Made by a program: the position numbers and the translations under genes
Origin: Acidobacteriota bacterium
GTDB lineage: Bacteria > Acidobacteriota > Vicinamibacteria > Vicinamibacterales > 2-12-FULL-66-21
DNA length: 12,947 nt
Reading direction: 5' to 3'
Assembly: GCA_013362195.1 (NCBI GenBank)
Contig: JABFWM010000575.1
Location: 1 to 12,947 of the forward strand
Notes under the pieces: generated by a model
Told to the model about the DNA's origin: nothing
What the model saw: only the letters and a program-made list of their open reading frames with translations
Database searches by the model: none
In this document: positions 1-7,592 of the stretch, one piece after another
Position numbering within the stretch: the stretch's first letter is position 1
Layout: each line of letters begins with the position of its first letter

Positions 1-28
1 CGAGGATCGCCAGGAGACCTGCGTTCAT
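1..28 (-). CDS. 5' end of an unidentified gene (start only)
   Basis: An ATG at 26-28 read on the minus strand gives MNAGLLAIL before the window ends. The messenger reads GAGGTGAGGAC directly before the ATG, so GAGG lies 7 nt upstream, a good Shine-Dalgarno match. The short hydrophobic beginning would suit a signal peptide or first membrane helix, but nine residues cannot identify a family. It lies downstream of glnN on the same strand, but a strong terminator separates the two, so it is probably a separate transcription unit. Confidence 0.45.
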
Positions 29-82
29 GTCCTCACCTCGGAACGTTGGACGGGATTTGCAGCGCAGCGTTTACCCGCGGGC

Positions 83-118
83 AAAAAAAGAGGCGCCCGG
101 CTCAACCGGGCGCCTCTT
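83..118 (-). terminator. Rho-independent terminator of glnN
   Basis: A perfect 12-bp stem (89-100 with 106-117) closes a 5-nt loop (101-105). On the minus strand it is followed at once by seven U residues (A83-A89 on the plus strand). This is a textbook intrinsic terminator for glnN, whose stop is about 40 nt upstream. The plus-strand side has only TTGTTT after the stem, so termination should be much stronger in the glnN direction. Confidence 0.9.
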
Positions 119-122
119 GTTT

Positions 123-146
123 GGCGGGTCTGAAGACCCGCCCTAC
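123..146. repeat. Dispersed palindromic unit, copy 1 (GGCGGGTCT/AGACCCGCC)
   Basis: Arms GGCGGGTCT (123-131) and AGACCCGCC (134-142) form a 9-bp stem around GA, followed by CTAC. The whole 24-bp unit recurs without a mismatch at 12667-12690. It lies between the glnN stop codon (11 nt away) and the glnN terminator, so it would be transcribed at the 3' end of the glnN messenger. It resembles a REP-type extragenic palindrome. No transposase is nearby. Confidence 0.8.
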
Positions 147-157
147 ATCTGCGGGAT

Positions 158-2347
158 CTACTTCACGAACAGCATCTCGCGATAGGTCGGCAGCGGCCAC
201 AGGTCCTGCGGGACGATGCACTCGAGGGCGTCGCCGACTTCGCGAAGGGCGGTCATCGCGGGCACGACCTTGTCGCGCATGAACTTCGCGTGCTTCTCCG
301 GCTCGCCATTGCTCTCGTGCTCGAGCGCGCCCTGCAGCTTGTCGGTGCGGACCTTCATCTCGTCGGTCAACTTGATGATCTCGTCGAGCGAGCGGCGGGC
401 TTCCTTCGCGGTCGCGCCGGCCGCCTTGATGGCGGCGACGCTCTCGGCGAGCTGCCCCTGGTACCGGTACGCCGCCGGCAGGATGTAGCGGTTGGCCATC
501 AGCACCATCAGCTGCGCCTCGATGTTGATCGTCTTGTTGTACTGCTCGACCGCGACGTCGTAGCGCGCGCGCAGCTCGCGCTCGTTCAGCACGCCGTACT
601 TCTCGAACGCCTTGACGACGTCGGGCTTGATCGCCTCCGCGTAGGCGTCGACGGACGTGCGGTGGTTGAGCAGGCCGCGCTTGGCCGCCTCCTTGGTCCA
701 GTCGTCGGAGTAGTTGTTGCCGTTGAAGATGATCCGCTTGTTGTCCTTGATCAACTTCGTCAGCAGGGTCTTGACCGCGACCTGGAGCTTCTTGCCTTCC
801 TTCAGGCCTTTCTCGAGCTCGGTCGCGCAGTAGTCGAGCGACTCGGTGACGGCGACGTTGAGCGCGACGTTGGGCAGCGCGATGCTCTGGTTCGCGGAGA
901 CGGCGCGGAACTCGAACTTGTTGCCGGTGAACGCGAACGGGCTGGTGCGGTTGCGGTCGCCCGCGTCGCGCGGCAGCTTGGGCAGCACGTTGACGCCGAT
1001 GTCGAGAATGCCGCCCGGCTTCGTGCTCTTCGCGCTGCCCGCCTTCTCGATCTGCTGGAAGATGTCGGTGAGCATGTCGCCCAGGAAGATCGAGATGATC
1101 GCCGGCGGCGCTTCGTTCGCGCCGAGCCGGTGATCGTTGCCGGCGCTGGCGATGCTGAACCGCAGCAGCCCCTGGTAGCGGTTCACCGCGCGCAGCACCG
1201 CGGCGCAGAACACCAGGAACTGGATGTTGTCGTGCGGCGTCTCGCCCGGGTTCAGCAGGTTGTTGCCGAGGTCGTCGCTGATGCTCCAGTTCAGGTGCTT
1301 GCCGGAGCCGTTGACGCCGGCAAACGGCTTCTCGTGCAGCAGGCAGGCGAGGCCGAACTTCGGCGCGACCCGCCGCAGCATCTCCATCGTCATCATCTGG
1401 TGATCGGTGGCGACGTTGGCGTTTTCGAAGATGGGCGCGACTTCGTACTGGCTCGGCGCGACTTCGTTGTGGCGCGTCTTCAGCGGGACGCCGACCTTGT
1501 ACAGCTCGCGCTCCACTTCCATCATGAACGCCAGCACGCGATCGGGGATGGAGCCGAAGTAGTGGTCTTCCATCTCCTGGCCCTTCGGCGGGCGCGCGCC
1601 GAACAGGGTGCGGCCGGCGTTAATCAAGTCGGGCCGATTGAAGTAGAACTGCCGATCGATCAGGAAGTACTCCTGCTCGGGCCCGCAGGTCGTGACCACG
1701 CGCTGCGCCTTCGAGCCGAACAGCCTGAGGATGCGGATCGCCTGCTTCGAGAGCGCCTCCTGCGATCGCAGGAGCGGCGTCTTCTTGTCGAGCGCTTCGC
1801 CCGTCCAGCTGACGAACGCCGTGGGGATCACCAGCGTCGTCCCCTGCGGCGTGACGAGCAGCCACGGCGGGCTGGTCGGGTCCCACGCGGTGTAGCCGCG
1901 CGCTTCGAACGTCGACCGCATGCCGCCCGACGGGAAGCTCGAGGCGTCGGGCTCGCCGCGGACCAGTTCCTTGCCGCTGAACTCCGCGACCGCGCGGCCG
2001 TCCGGCGTCGGATTCAGAAAGGCGTCGTGCTTCTCGGCGGTGATGCCGGTCATCGGCTGGAACCAGTGCGTGTAATGGGTCGCGCCATGTTCGACCGCCC
2101 AGTCCTTCAGCGCGCTGGCGACGATGTCGCCAATCGACGGATCGATGGCCTCGCCGTGCGCGATCGACCGGCGCAGCGCGCGGAAGACGTCCTTGGGCAG
2201 GCGCGCGCGCTGGACTTCCTCGTTGAACGTGAGCGAGCCGAATTCGTCGGTAATCTTGCGGGCGGCGATCGCCGCCGTCGCACTGCGGACGGCGAGGCTG
2301 AACTCGTTGATGTTTTTGATGGCGTCACCGGATGCAGCGGAGCCCAT
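158..2347 (-). CDS. glnN: Glutamine synthetase type III (GlnN)
   Basis: The 729-residue product matches the usual size of the large type III glutamine synthetases, which make glutamine from glutamate, ammonia and ATP in the cytoplasm as dodecamers. Visible motifs are FPSGGMRSTFEARGYTAWDP (138-157), GPEQEYF (222-228), NEVAPSQYEVAP (294-305), KPFAGVNGSGKHLNWS (340-355) and NDHRLGANEAPPA (404-416). These cover the metal, glutamate and ATP sites and the GSIII signature. The frame stays open for 39 more codons upstream. I chose the ATG at 2345-2347 because the protein then begins MGSAASGDAIKNINEF as a GSIII should, and AAAGGA lies about 11 nt before it. The extra codons lie over the promoter region. 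The gene is monocistronic: a terminator follows it and padR is divergent upstream. The class is certain; regulation is not visible beyond a plausible promoter. Confidence 0.96.
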   Translation of the reverse strand: MGSAASGDAIKNINEFSLAVRSATAAIAARKITDEFGSLTFNEEVQRARLPKDVFRALRRSIAHGEAIDPSIGDIVASALKDWAVEHGATHYTHWFQPMTGITAEKHDAFLNPTPDGRAVAEFSGKELVRGEPDASSFPSGGMRSTFEARGYTAWDPTSPPWLLVTPQGTTLVIPTAFVSWTGEALDKKTPLLRSQEALSKQAIRILRLFGSKAQRVVTTCGPEQEYFLIDRQFYFNRPDLINAGRTLFGARPPKGQEMEDHYFGSIPDRVLAFMMEVERELYKVGVPLKTRHNEVAPSQYEVAPIFENANVATDHQMMTMEMLRRVAPKFGLACLLHEKPFAGVNGSGKHLNWSISDDLGNNLLNPGETPHDNIQFLVFCAAVLRAVNRYQGLLRFSIASAGNDHRLGANEAPPAIISIFLGDMLTDIFQQIEKAGSAKSTKPGGILDIGVNVLPKLPRDAGDRNRTSPFAFTGNKFEFRAVSANQSIALPNVALNVAVTESLDYCATELEKGLKEGKKLQVAVKTLLTKLIKDNKRIIFNGNNYSDDWTKEAAKRGLLNHRTSVDAYAEAIKPDVVKAFEKYGVLNERELRARYDVAVEQYNKTINIEAQLMVLMANRYILPAAYRYQGQLAESVAAIKAAGATAKEARRSLDEIIKLTDEMKVRTDKLQGALEHESNGEPEKHAKFMRDKVVPAMTALREVGDALECIVPQDLWPLPTYREMLFVK

Positions 2348-2402
2348 GGTCGATGTCGTCCTTTCTTGCGGCGGGAAGAAGTGCCACTCCGTGAAGCCCC
2401 TG

Positions 2403-2431
2403 ATTATGCGGACGGCTGAGGCCGGCCGCAA
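2403..2431 (-). promoter_or_regulatory. Candidate sigma-70-type promoter of glnN
   Basis: On the minus strand, TTGCGG (2426-2431) and CATAAT (2403-2408) are separated by exactly 17 bp. Transcription would start near 2396, leaving a leader of about 50 nt that contains the AAAGGA ribosome site. It lies in the 134-bp region shared with the divergent padR. This is based on motif matching only. Confidence 0.5.
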
Positions 2432-2468
2432 GCAAAAAGCGACGGCCGAGCTGCGGTTTTTCATCCGA

Positions 2469-2474
2469 TATACT
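2469..2474 (+). promoter_or_regulatory. -10 box of padR, implying a leaderless transcript
   Basis: TATACT matches the -10 consensus at five of six positions and ends 7 nt before the GTG start of padR. There is no Shine-Dalgarno sequence before that GTG. Transcription would therefore begin at or within a base or two of the start codon. No clear -35 hexamer is seen at the expected place. An ATG at 2480 is followed at once by TGA and overlaps the GTG. Confidence 0.45.
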
Positions 2475-2481
2475 TAACGAT

Positions 2482-2829
2482 GTGAGACAAATCCAGGACT
2501 ACTGGGCGCCGGTCGTCGGCGAATTCGAGCTGCTCGTGCTGCTGGCGCTGGTGCGGCTCGGAAACGGCGCCTACGGTGCGGCGATTTTGCGCGAAGTGCA
2601 GGAACGCACCGGTCGCGAGATCGCCATCGGCGCGCTCTACATGACGCTGGCCCGGCTCGAAGCGAAGCAGATGGTCTGCTCCTACACCGGCGAGCCGACG
2701 AAGCAGCGCGGCGGCCGCCGCCGCAAGCACTATCTGATGGACACCGCGGGCCGTCAGGCGCTCGGCCGCGCCTACCGCACGCTCAAGTCGATGGAGGAAG
2801 GGATCGAGCGCGAATTGGAGGCCATGTAA
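2482..2829 (+). CDS. PadR-family winged-helix transcriptional regulator
   Basis: This 115-residue protein is a compact PadR-type DNA-binding regulator. The winged helix-turn-helix runs from about residue 12 to 88: helices around EFELLVLLALVRLGNGAYG, the recognition region IAIGALYMTLARLEAKQMV (48-65), and a wing containing the basic stretch KQRGGRRRKHYLMD (74-87). A C-terminal helix (89-113) provides the usual dimer contact. The start is GTG at 2482 and no ribosome site precedes it. PadR genes in Acidobacteria often precede a MacB/FtsX-like ABC permease. That partner is absent here, because the next gene is convergent and unrelated. The regulator is divergent from glnN across 134 bp, so it could control itself, glnN or distant genes; nothing in the sequence decides this. 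Confidence 0.9.
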   Translation: MRQIQDYWAPVVGEFELLVLLALVRLGNGAYGAAILREVQERTGREIAIGALYMTLARLEAKQMVCSYTGEPTKQRGGRRRKHYLMDTAGRQALGRAYRTLKSMEEGIERELEAM

Positions 2830-2916
2830 AGCGGGGCAGGCGTCGAAGGAAGCCGCGATCGCCGACGATTGTCCGCCCGGCGCGCCGCCGTGTCGATCCG
2901 CTGGTCGCGTGCCGCG

Positions 2917-2931
2917 CCGAGCAGGGCTCGG
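2917..2931. other. Short hairpin between convergent genes
   Basis: CCGAGC (2917-2922) and GCTCGG (2926-2931) form a perfect 6-bp stem with a 3-nt loop. It lies in the 125-bp gap between the converging padR and DUF457-like genes. No U-run follows on either strand, so it is at most a weak or factor-assisted terminator. The rest of the gap, 2830-2954, shows nothing else recognisable. Confidence 0.3.
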
Positions 2932-2954
2932 GGCTTACGACGATCCGGGAGCCG

Positions 2955-3590
2955 TCATCGCGCATGCGTGGGCCGATCCGCCCACCACGCCCAGGGCACG
3001 ATGATCACGAAGCCGGCAATCGCCGTCCAGCCGAGCGTCTGGACGCCAGGCGGAGGCGGACCGAACGCCGCGCCCAGGTAGAACACCGACAGCAGCGCGA
3101 TCAGCAGCCAGAACGACGGACGCGGCCGCCGGCCGCGTGCGTAAACCACGATCGCCGCGACGAACATCGAGGCCTCGACGATCACGGTCCACGCGACGGA
3201 GTTCCACAACCCGAGCCCGAGATACGGACCGTGCGGCAGCAGCGGCACGTCCGGCCGGTGCGAGATCACGTCGAGCATCCAGTGGCTCACGACCCCGAGA
3301 AACAGCAGCCCCGCGGCCCCGGTGCGTCCGCGCAGCAGCATCCAGCCGCCCGCGAAGAGGGTGCCCCAGACGAAGGCGCCCGCGAGGCTGTGAGAGATTG
3401 GATAATCGGTGAAGTCCAACGGTGTGAAGGCGGTGTTGCCCGGATCGATCCGCACGTGCTCGATGCCTCCGAGGATGAACACCGGCCACAACACGTCGAG
3501 CAGCTGCACCGCGAGAAACCAGACGGCCAGCGACACCGACGGCGCGACACGGCGGCCGGCGAGGCCCGCGGCGAAATGGCCGAGGAACAT
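2955..3590 (-). CDS. Polytopic membrane protein, DUF457/YdjM-like (putative membrane-bound metal-dependent hydrolase)
   Basis: The 211-residue protein has about six hydrophobic membrane segments (roughly 20-42, 68-88, 91-110, 130-150, 160-176 and 188-204). It also has polar residues typical of the DUF457/YdjM group: H5 in MFLGHFAAGL, D32, H67 in PISHSL, and H103/D107 in SHWMLD with H111 just after. These could bind a metal near the membrane surface, and the family is named as a putative metal-dependent hydrolase, but no substrate is known. The start is the ATG at 3588-3590, which gives the conserved MFLGHF beginning. It has no Shine-Dalgarno sequence, and a TACAAT box ends 6 nt upstream, so the transcript may be leaderless. 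It is convergent with padR and divergent from the DUF1684 gene. Confidence 0.75.
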   Translation of the reverse strand: MFLGHFAAGLAGRRVAPSVSLAVWFLAVQLLDVLWPVFILGGIEHVRIDPGNTAFTPLDFTDYPISHSLAGAFVWGTLFAGGWMLLRGRTGAAGLLFLGVVSHWMLDVISHRPDVPLLPHGPYLGLGLWNSVAWTVIVEASMFVAAIVVYARGRRPRPSFWLLIALLSVFYLGAAFGPPPPGVQTLGWTAIAGFVIIVPWAWWADRPTHAR

Positions 3591-3596
3591 GCGGGC

Positions 3597-3602
3597 ATTG
3601 TA
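3597..3602 (-). promoter_or_regulatory. -10 box of the DUF457-like gene, implying a leaderless transcript
   Basis: TACAAT on the minus strand ends 6 nt before the ATG of the membrane protein gene. It lies in a divergent gap of only 23 bp and touches the AAGG ribosome site (3602-3605) of the plus-strand DUF1684 gene. No convincing -35 hexamer is seen; the expected position reads CAGGCC. Confidence 0.4.
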
Positions 3603-3613
3603 AGGTAGAGGGT

Positions 3614-4492
3614 ATGTGGGGCCTGGCCTTGCTCACCGCGCTGCTCCTCGCCGCTCCCACGCCGCACGCGGCGAAGACTTACCGCGCTGAAATCGAGAAG
3701 CATCGCGCGGAGCGCGTCGCCGACTTGAGAGCGCCGAACGGATGGCTTGCCGTCGCCGGACTGTTCTGGCTGCGCGAGGGCGTGAACACCGTGGGCAGCG
3801 ACAGGGACAAAGCGGTCCGCCTGCCGCGGCGGGCGCCGCGCACCCTTGGTGTCTTCGAACTCAAGAAGGGGACCGTGACATTCACCGCCGACGCGGGCGT
3901 CCGCCTGACCTCCGACGGCAAGGCGGTGAATCATTTCACCTTCGATCCCAGGCAAGGGGAGAAGTCGGCAATCGCGATTGCCGGCCTCACCATGTTCGTG
4001 ATCAAGCGCGGCGATCGTTATGCCGTGCGCCTGCTCGATCCCGAGCGCACACAGCGCCGCACCTTCAGGGGGCTGCGCTACTACCCGCTCCGTCCGTGGT
4101 ACCGGCTCCGCGCGACGTTCACGCCGTACGCGAAGGCGAAGCAGGTAGCGGTGCCGAACGTCCTCGGTATGCCCGTGCCGATGGAGAGTCCCGGATACGT
4201 GACGTTCACGCTGCGCGGCGCGTCGTACCGCCTCGAGCCGGTGTACGAAACCGAGGCGCGTGAAAATCTCTTCTTCATTTTCAAGGATCTGACGAGCGGC
4301 AAGGAGACCTACCCGGCCGGCCGCTTCCTCCACTCGCCGCTGCCGCAGAACGGCATCGTCGATCTTGATTTCAATCGCGCGTACAACCCGCCGTGTGCGT
4401 TCACCGCGTTTGCCACCTGTCCGCTGCCCACGAAAGAGAATCAGTTGAACGTGGCGATCCGCGCCGGTGAATTGAACTACACGCACCGATAG
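3614..4492 (+). CDS. Secreted DUF1684-domain protein
   Basis: The 292-residue protein begins with a hydrophobic signal peptide, with likely cleavage near residue 19-20 (THPHA|AK-type site at APTPHA-AK). The mature part matches the DUF1684 pattern: NGWLAVAGLFWLREGVNTVG (42-61), the core DLTSGKETYPAGRFL (225-239), and the C-terminal signature LDFNRAYNPPCAFTAFATCP (251-270). Two cysteines, C261 and C269, could form a disulfide outside the cytoplasm. The function of the family is not established. The start at 3614 has AAGG 8 nt upstream and gives a complete signal peptide. Its promoter must lie within the divergent membrane-protein gene. It converges on the propeller gene with a 30-bp gap. Confidence 0.85.
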   Translation: MWGLALLTALLLAAPTPHAAKTYRAEIEKHRAERVADLRAPNGWLAVAGLFWLREGVNTVGSDRDKAVRLPRRAPRTLGVFELKKGTVTFTADAGVRLTSDGKAVNHFTFDPRQGEKSAIAIAGLTMFVIKRGDRYAVRLLDPERTQRRTFRGLRYYPLRPWYRLRATFTPYAKAKQVAVPNVLGMPVPMESPGYVTFTLRGASYRLEPVYETEARENLFFIFKDLTSGKETYPAGRFLHSPLPQNGIVDLDFNRAYNPPCAFTAFATCPLPTKENQLNVAIRAGELNYTHR

Positions 4493-4522
4493 CGCGACTG
4501 TTGTCGCGAGCCTCGACCCGCT

Positions 4523-7516
4523 TCACCGCGCCGGGTTCCGCAGCAGCGCATCGAGTTGTTTCCGGAACGCGGCAAATGCCGCTGTCGCCTGCCGGGTCGG
4601 CGCGGCGTCCGCGGTGTCCACCGCCGTCAGCAGCTCCGACAGCGCATCGTTCACCTTGCCGAGCGCCGTGCGCTTCTGATTCGCCGCGGCATCGCTGCCG
4701 TCGTCTCCGTCCATCGCGCGCGCGCTCTCGTCGATCGCCGCGGCAATCTGCCGCTCGAGGGTGAACAACTTCGTGAGATCCGCCGCGGTCGTCCTGACGC
4801 GCGGATCCATCGTCACCACGAGCGGCTGCGCCACGGTGCGGCCGCCCGCCGTGAGGCGCACCTGATAGGTGCCGGGCAGCACCAGCGGGCCGAGCGGCAG
4901 CGCCGGCGTGTCGCCTGGCAGCGCCGCGATGCTGTAGTCGGGGTTCTGCGCGCGCGGCGCGGCATAGCGAAGGTCCCACACGAAGCGATTCATCCCCGCC
5001 CGGGCGGTCGGTACGCGTGCCGCGCTCAGCCAGTACGACGGAAACGGCGTCGTGGCATTGGTCGACGGCGGCACGTTGCCGCTGGAGAACTGCCGCACCA
5101 GCTGACCGGAGCCGTCGACGATTTCGATGATGACCGGCGTATCCGCTTGCGCGAGCTGGTAGTCGATCACCGCCCCGTCGGGCGGGTTCTGTCCCAGTGG
5201 CGTCTCCCGTGGCAGCGGCGTATCAGTGTTGACGCTGCGGCGCACGCGCACCACCTGCGACGGCTTGAAGAGGCGCGTCGCCGGCCCCGACGGATCGAGC
5301 TGCCGCAGCGGTGCCAGATCGTCGAGCACCCAGAACGATCGTCCGTGCGTCGCGACGACCAGGTCGCGATCGTGGACGACGAGATCGTGGACGGGCGCGC
5401 GCGGGAGGTTCAACTGGAGCGATAACCAGCGGCCGCCGCCGTCGAACGAAACGTAGACGCCGAACTCGGTCCCCGCATACAGCAGGCCCTTCCGGGCCGG
5501 ATCCTCGCGGACGGCGCGCACGAACGTGCCGCGCGGAATTCCCGCCACGATCTCCGTCCACGTGGCGCCGTAGTCCGTGGTCTTCAGAATGTGCGGCGTG
5601 TAGTCGTCGAGGCGATGCCGATCGATGGCGGCATAGGCGGTGCCGGCCTCGTGCGGCGACGCGTCGATCGCGCTGATCTTGCTCCACGCGCCGAGCGACG
5701 CGGGCGTCACGTTCTTCCACGTCCGGCCCTCGTCGCGCGTCACGTGCACGAGGCCGTCGTCGGTGCCCGCCCAGATCAGCCCCGACTGCAGCGGCGAGGG
5801 CGCGATGGCGTAGACGACGCCGAACGCTTCGGCCCTCGCGAGATCCTGAATCATCCGTCCGCCGGTCGCCGGCGCCGCGTCGACGCCGCGCCGCGACAGG
5901 TCCTCGCTGATTGCCGTCCAGCTCTGGCCGCGATCGACGCTGCGCAGCACACGCTGCGATCCGAAGTAGATAGCTCGCGGCGCGCCCGCAGTCCGCCGCG
6001 GACCAAACGCGATCGGCGACGTCCAGCTGAAGCGATGGATGGCCTCGCGGCGCAGGACGCCGACGTCGCGGGGATCGCGCGGCGCGATGTCGTGCGACTG
6101 GCCGGTCGCGCGCTCGAAGCGGAACAATCCACCGTAGGTGTTGCCGCCGTAGACGACGTCGCTGTCGTCGGGGTCGGGCGCGATGTAGCCGCTCTCGCCG
6201 CCGCCGACCGTCTCCCAGTCGCGCGGGGTGATCGCGCCGTAGTTGCCGCGGCTCCGGATGCCGACGGTTCCGCTGTCCTGCTGCGCGCCGTAGATGCGAT
6301 ACGGAAACGCGTTGTCGGTCGCGACGTGATAGAACTGCGCCGTCGGCTGGTTGTACCACGTGGACCACGTCGCCCCGCCGTCCACTGAAATCGTCGTCCC
6401 CTGATCGACGCCGCTGATCATGCGCGCCGGGTCCCGCGGATCGATCCAGAGCGCGTGGTAATCGTCGCCTCCCGGCGCGCCCTTGATCGGCGTCCACGTT
6501 CGGCCGCCGTCGGCGGATCGGTTGAGGCCGACGTTCGGCGCGTAGACGACGTCGGCGTTCTGTGGATCGACCGCGACCTCGCTGAAATACCACGCGCGGC
6601 TCGTGATGCGCGGATCCGTCCCGACGAGCTCCCACGTCGAGCCGCCAGTGTCCGAGCGATAGAGTCCCGGCTTGTCCGCGTCCACGAGCGCGTAGACGCG
6701 ACTGCCCGCGCCGCCGTAGCCGACGGCGAGGCCGATGCGGCCAAGGGCGGCCGTCGGCAAGCCATGGCCCGCGATCTCCGTCCAGGTCGCGCCGTTGTCG
6801 GTGGACTTGAAAATGCCGCCGCCAGCACCGTTCACGGGCGGGTAGCGCGTCCAGGGCGTGCGGCGCGCGCTCCAGAGGGCCGCGTAGACGACGTCGGGGT
6901 TCGAGGGCTGCCGCACCAGATCGATCGCACCGGCATCGTCGCTCCTGAACAGCGATTTCTGCCACGTGCGGCCGCCGTCGCGCGAGCGGAAGACGCCGCG
7001 CTCCGGGTTCGCGTCGTACGCGTGGCCCATCGCGGCCACGAGGAGATCGTCCGGGTTTCGCGGATCGACGGCGATGCGGGCGATGTGGCGCGTGCCCTCG
7101 AGGCCGATGTGCTGCCACGTCTGCCCGGCGTCCAACGACTTGTACATGCCGTCGCCGCTCGAGAGATCCGATCGCCAGTCGGCCTCGCCGGTGCCGACGT
7201 AGATCACGTCCTCGTTCGACGGCGCGATCGCGATCGCGCCGATCGACTGGACCGGTTGCGCATCGAAGAGGGGCGTCCAGACGACCCCGTCGTCAGTGGT
7301 CTTCCACACGCCGCCGGCGACCGCGCCGAAGTAATAGGTGTGCGGCTTCGAGGGGACGCCGGCGACGGCGACGACGCGTCCGCCGCGGAAAGGGCCGACG
7401 AGGCGCCACCGCATCGCCGCGGCTGCCGGCGCGGGCGAATCCGGCTCCATGCGCTGGGCGGTCGGGGGCGCGGCGCCGGTGACGAGCAGCAGCAGCACAA
7501 TCGCGATCGGTCGCAT
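4523..7516 (-). CDS. Secreted Asp-box (BNR/sortilin-like) beta-propeller protein
   Basis: The 997-residue protein has a signal peptide (MRPIAIVLLLLVTGAAPP, cleavage near residue 20). A long propeller region (about 30-740) carries eleven recognisable Asp boxes, among them TTDDGVVW, SLDAGQTW, SRDGGRTW, STDNGATW, SADGGRTW, SVDGGATW, TRDEGRTW and TTDYGATW. The propeller ends with THGRSFWVLDD near residue 725. An Ig-like segment (about 775-905, including LPGTYQVRL) and a helical tail (about 910-997) follow. This architecture is common among exported Acidobacteria proteins annotated as VPS10/glycosyl-hydrolase-like. Enzyme activity is unproven, and binding of a protein or glycan is equally possible. 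The frame opens 12 codons earlier, but I prefer the ATG at 7514-7516 because AGGA lies 8 nt upstream and the signal peptide begins cleanly. It is divergent from dinB. Confidence 0.9.
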   Translation of the reverse strand: MRPIAIVLLLLVTGAAPPTAQRMEPDSPAPAAAAMRWRLVGPFRGGRVVAVAGVPSKPHTYYFGAVAGGVWKTTDDGVVWTPLFDAQPVQSIGAIAIAPSNEDVIYVGTGEADWRSDLSSGDGMYKSLDAGQTWQHIGLEGTRHIARIAVDPRNPDDLLVAAMGHAYDANPERGVFRSRDGGRTWQKSLFRSDDAGAIDLVRQPSNPDVVYAALWSARRTPWTRYPPVNGAGGGIFKSTDNGATWTEIAGHGLPTAALGRIGLAVGYGGAGSRVYALVDADKPGLYRSDTGGSTWELVGTDPRITSRAWYFSEVAVDPQNADVVYAPNVGLNRSADGGRTWTPIKGAPGGDDYHALWIDPRDPARMISGVDQGTTISVDGGATWSTWYNQPTAQFYHVATDNAFPYRIYGAQQDSGTVGIRSRGNYGAITPRDWETVGGGESGYIAPDPDDSDVVYGGNTYGGLFRFERATGQSHDIAPRDPRDVGVLRREAIHRFSWTSPIAFGPRRTAGAPRAIYFGSQRVLRSVDRGQSWTAISEDLSRRGVDAAPATGGRMIQDLARAEAFGVVYAIAPSPLQSGLIWAGTDDGLVHVTRDEGRTWKNVTPASLGAWSKISAIDASPHEAGTAYAAIDRHRLDDYTPHILKTTDYGATWTEIVAGIPRGTFVRAVREDPARKGLLYAGTEFGVYVSFDGGGRWLSLQLNLPRAPVHDLVVHDRDLVVATHGRSFWVLDDLAPLRQLDPSGPATRLFKPSQVVRVRRSVNTDTPLPRETPLGQNPPDGAVIDYQLAQADTPVIIEIVDGSGQLVRQFSSGNVPPSTNATTPFPSYWLSAARVPTARAGMNRFVWDLRYAAPRAQNPDYSIAALPGDTPALPLGPLVLPGTYQVRLTAGGRTVAQPLVVTMDPRVRTTAADLTKLFTLERQIAAAIDESARAMDGDDGSDAAANQKRTALGKVNDALSELLTAVDTADAAPTRQATAAFAAFRKQLDALLRNPAR

Positions 7517-7550
7517 GGAAGCCATCCTACGGTGCGACCGTGCCACACAC

Positions 7551-7569
7551 AAAGGGGACAGCGCCCTTT
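7551..7569. repeat. AAAGGG/CCCTTT palindrome in the propeller-dinB promoter region
   Basis: AAAGGG (7551-7556) and CCCTTT (7564-7569) form a 6-bp stem with a 7-nt loop, GACAGCG. The unit reads AAAGGGGACAGCGCCCTTT. It lies in the 76-bp gap between two divergent genes, 23 bp before the dinB start, so it could affect either promoter. It resembles REP-type palindromes I recall from other GC-rich genomes, but only one copy is in this window. No SOS-type LexA box that I recognise is present in the gap. Confidence 0.45.
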
Positions 7570-7592
7570 ATTGCAAAATAGAGGCGCACCCG

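Noticed and set aside
290..2419. A 709-codon open frame on the plus strand opposite glnN
   Set aside because: Its product is almost only Arg, Val, Leu, Asp, Ala and Glu, as expected of the antisense of a GC-biased gene. The minus-strand GlnN motifs are unambiguous.
2348..2464. A 39-residue N-terminal extension of GlnN
   Set aside because: It spans the likely promoter and leader, has no ribosome site, and the ATG at 2347 gives the normal GSIII length.
2783..2965. A 60-codon minus-strand frame between padR and the membrane protein gene
   Set aside because: No ribosome site, Arg/Pro-rich random-looking product, and overlap with both real genes' ends.
5223..7118. A 631-codon Arg/Pro-rich open frame within the propeller gene, same strand
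   Set aside because: It is an out-of-frame shadow of the propeller gene, with no start signals and a composition unlike real proteins.
7338..7592. A possible N-terminal extension of dinB
   Set aside because: These 85 codons overlap the divergent propeller gene and its signal peptide, match no polymerase, and GTG 7593 has its own ribosome site.
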